Shown here piece after piece: positions 62,710-64,000 of a stretch of 64,000 nt of DNA (positions are counted from its first letter, which is position 1; each line of letters begins with the position of its first letter). The position numbers and the translations under genes are program-made. The notes beneath the pieces are model-generated. The model had not been told where the DNA came from and ran no database searches. It worked only from the letters and a program-made list of their open reading frames with translations. This DNA comes from Sphingobacteriaceae bacterium (GTDB lineage Bacteria > Bacteroidota > Bacteroidia > Sphingobacteriales > Sphingobacteriaceae): the NCBI GenBank assembly GCA_029266635.1, contig JAQSWM010000008.1, forward strand, positions 124,001-188,000, given 5' to 3'.

Positions 62710-63798
62710 TCAATACGATGCTTTGATTTTTTTAATATCTGATATTCTTTTTTCAGCAATCATGTCTGCTGCCTGGTTGGTCGGAATATTTTCCTCTTTC
62801 GACTTTTTAAGTACATTCCGCGTTGCCTCGTAAATATTATCGGCAAGCTGCATGGTGCGCTTCTTGTTGTATCCGTTTATCTCGGAGTAACAGTTGATCA
62901 TGCCGCCGGCGTTGATCAAATAATCCGGAGCATACAATATTCCTTTCTCAAGCAACATACGCCCGTGCAGCTTTTCATCTGCCAACTGGTTGTTTGCAGA
63001 TCCGGCAATGATTGCGCACTTCATTTTCTCAATAGTGCTCGTCTTCACAGTCCCGCCCAAAGCGCAGGGAGCGTAAATGTCAAATTCCCGGTCGAAAATG
63101 GTGTTGTTGGAAATAGCTTCGGCGCCGAATTTCTTTGCCACCTGCACAAGCCTTTCTTCGTTGATATCGCTCACGTAAACTTTGGCATTTTCTTCCCGAA
63201 GGAGAGCTACGAGGCTTGTGCCTACATGCCCGATGCCCTGAACCGCGATTGATTTACCTGCCAGTGTATCTGTGCCAAAAAGTTCCTTTGCACAGGCTTT
63301 AATGCCCATCAGCACGCCACGGGCCGTTACCGGCGAAGGGTCTCCGCTGCCGCCTATTGATTCCGGCACACCGGCAACATGCTTGGTCTCCATGCGGATG
63401 TATTCCATGTCGCGTGGATTGGTGCCAAGGTCTTCCGCAGTTATAAACGTGCCGTTCAGGTTCTCAATAAATCTCCCGAAACGGCGCATCAAAGCTTCTG
63501 ATTTATCTACCCGGCTGTCGCCGATGATTACTGCATTGCCTCCGCCGCTGTTCAGCCCGGTGATGGCCGCTTTGTAGGTCATAGTCCGTGAAAGGCGCAA
63601 AACGTCTTTCAAAGCTTCCAGTTCAGATTTGTACGCCCACATCCGGGTACCGCCCAAAGCCGGACCGAGAGTTGTGTCGTGAATGGCGATGATTGCTTTC
63701 AGTCCCGTGTCTTCGTCATTACAAAAAACCACTTTTTGATGCCCGCAAAGGCCTAATTGATGGAATACTGAATTTTCTTCGAGCTTGATTGACGACAT
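62710..63798 (-). CDS. Leucine dehydrogenase (Glu/Leu/Phe/Val dehydrogenase family)
   Basis: The 362-residue enzyme has LGPALGGTRMW, the catalytic lysine region MTYKAAITGLNSGGGNAVI, GSGDPSPVTARGV and the NAD motif AVQGIGHVGTSLV. It catalyses reversible oxidative deamination of branched-chain amino acids, most likely leucine. Its substrate could also be valine or phenylalanine. The ATG at 63798 (MSSIKLEEN) gives the usual start; a TTG at 63825 lies in the promoter. Confidence 0.9.
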   Translation of the reverse strand: MSSIKLEENSVFHQLGLCGHQKVVFCNDEDTGLKAIIAIHDTTLGPALGGTRMWAYKSELEALKDVLRLSRTMTYKAAITGLNSGGGNAVIIGDSRVDKSEALMRRFGRFIENLNGTFITAEDLGTNPRDMEYIRMETKHVAGVPESIGGSGDPSPVTARGVLMGIKACAKELFGTDTLAGKSIAVQGIGHVGTSLVALLREENAKVYVSDINEERLVQVAKKFGAEAISNNTIFDREFDIYAPCALGGTVKTSTIEKMKCAIIAGSANNQLADEKLHGRMLLEKGILYAPDYLINAGGMINCYSEINGYNKKRTMQLADNIYEATRNVLKKSKEENIPTNQAADMIAEKRISDIKKIKASY

Positions 63799-63822
63799 GG
63801 CTACAGCAACGTTCAGGAGCTG

Positions 63823-63830
63823 CAAAAGTA
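63823..63830 (-). promoter_or_regulatory. -7 promoter box of the leucine dehydrogenase gene
   Basis: On the minus strand TACTTTTG matches TAnnTTTG, 24 bases before the ATG. No clear -33 box was found. Confidence 0.45.
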
Positions 63831-63868
63831 AGGAAAAAATGAGAGTTGGGGGACCGGCTTGCTTAAAT

Positions 63869-64000
63869 TTACTCTAACTCCAGATAACAATGAAGATCAG
63901 ACTTTAGAAAGTCAGTTATCGCAGGAATGCTTCTGCTTAAGCGGTCGCGAAAATATTGGGTTGATTGATTGGCTTTTGGAGTAACTAAATGGATCACCTT
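63869..64000 (-). CDS. Partial gene: C-terminal 43 residues at the window edge
   Basis: The minus-strand frame starting at the last base of the window is open for 43 codons and ends with TAA at 63869-63871. It reads KVIHLVTPKANQSTQYFRDR and ends LKSDLHCYLELE. The composition is protein-like and the stop sits about 40 bases before the leucine dehydrogenase promoter, as expected for the end of an upstream gene. I do not recognise the family. Confidence 0.45.
   Translation of the reverse strand, partial: KVIHLVTPKANQSTQYFRDRLSRSIPAITDFLKSDLHCYLELE

Noticed and set aside
1-64000. rRNA, tRNA genes or an integrated phage
   Set aside because: No rRNA-like stretch, tRNA-like cloverleaf, integrase or phage structural gene was recognised on either strand; a dedicated tRNA scan was not available.

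Overview
The window looks like a chromosomal segment of a Bacteroidota bacterium, most likely of the Sphingobacteriales / Sphingobacteriaceae type. The signs are tandem SusC/SusD outer-membrane pairs, a fused SecDF, several perfect TAnnTTTG promoter -7 boxes, a long-form NusB followed by DUF1573-YajC-YbbR-CoaE, and a glmM-cysteine desulfurase pair. No rRNA, tRNA, CRISPR array or prophage was seen. Most of the window is ordinary chromosome; accessory-like material is concentrated at about 6.3-24 kb (glycan use) and 30.5-37 kb (repeats and broken genes).

Layout. 0-3.6 kb: a three-gene operon of sn-glycerol-1-phosphate dehydrogenase family protein, organophosphate transporter and HAD phosphatase. 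3.7-6.3 kb: a large outer-membrane protein joining a kinase-like periplasmic region to an Omp85-type barrel. 6.3-11.1 kb: uronate (pectin-type) catabolism with a DUF2264 protein facing kduD, kduI, a YhcH/YiaL-type lipoprotein and uxuA. 11.2-22.8 kb: a TerB-like gene, a 0.6 kb gene-free leader, then SusC-SusD-SusC-SusD-lipoprotein ending at a strong terminator. 23-27.4 kb: an esterase, small genes (DUF3606, a c-type cytochrome lipoprotein, a half-length DUF1456) and a tightly overlapping operon of two membrane proteins, an ECF sigma factor and FolE. 27.5-31.2 kb: a ligase-polymerase LigD, an M28 peptidase and a frameshifted REP-associated tyrosine transposase flanked by matching inverted repeats.

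31.2-38 kb: a lipoprotein, a tandem hairpin repeat, an RluA-type pseudouridine synthase, a DEAD-box helicase, an MFS transporter, a serine hydrolase broken by an internal deletion, and a YihY protein. 38-52 kb: thyA-folA, secDF, MarR-ferredoxin reductase-ferredoxin, NDH-2, HMG-CoA lyase, a Uma2 protein, an alpha/beta hydrolase, a GNAT protein with an iron-permease-like protein, fructose-bisphosphate aldolase and accD. 52-64 kb: a small acidic/basic protein pair, glmM-cysteine desulfurase, methyltransferase-PAP2-ZIP, a MarR regulator, coaE and neighbours with an orphan ligase-associated type nuclease and a DUF5522 mini-gene, nusB, leucine dehydrogenase, and the C-terminal end of one more gene at the right edge.

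How it fits together: the two SusCD pairs would import oligosaccharides whose uronic-acid products are handled by KduI/KduD/UxuA, although no lyase or clear glycoside hydrolase is present in the window. The least explained elements are the kinase-like Omp85 protein, the RAYT with its reverse-complement REP pair and other hairpin repeats, the sigma-factor/FolE operon, and the acidic/basic hydrophilic protein pair.
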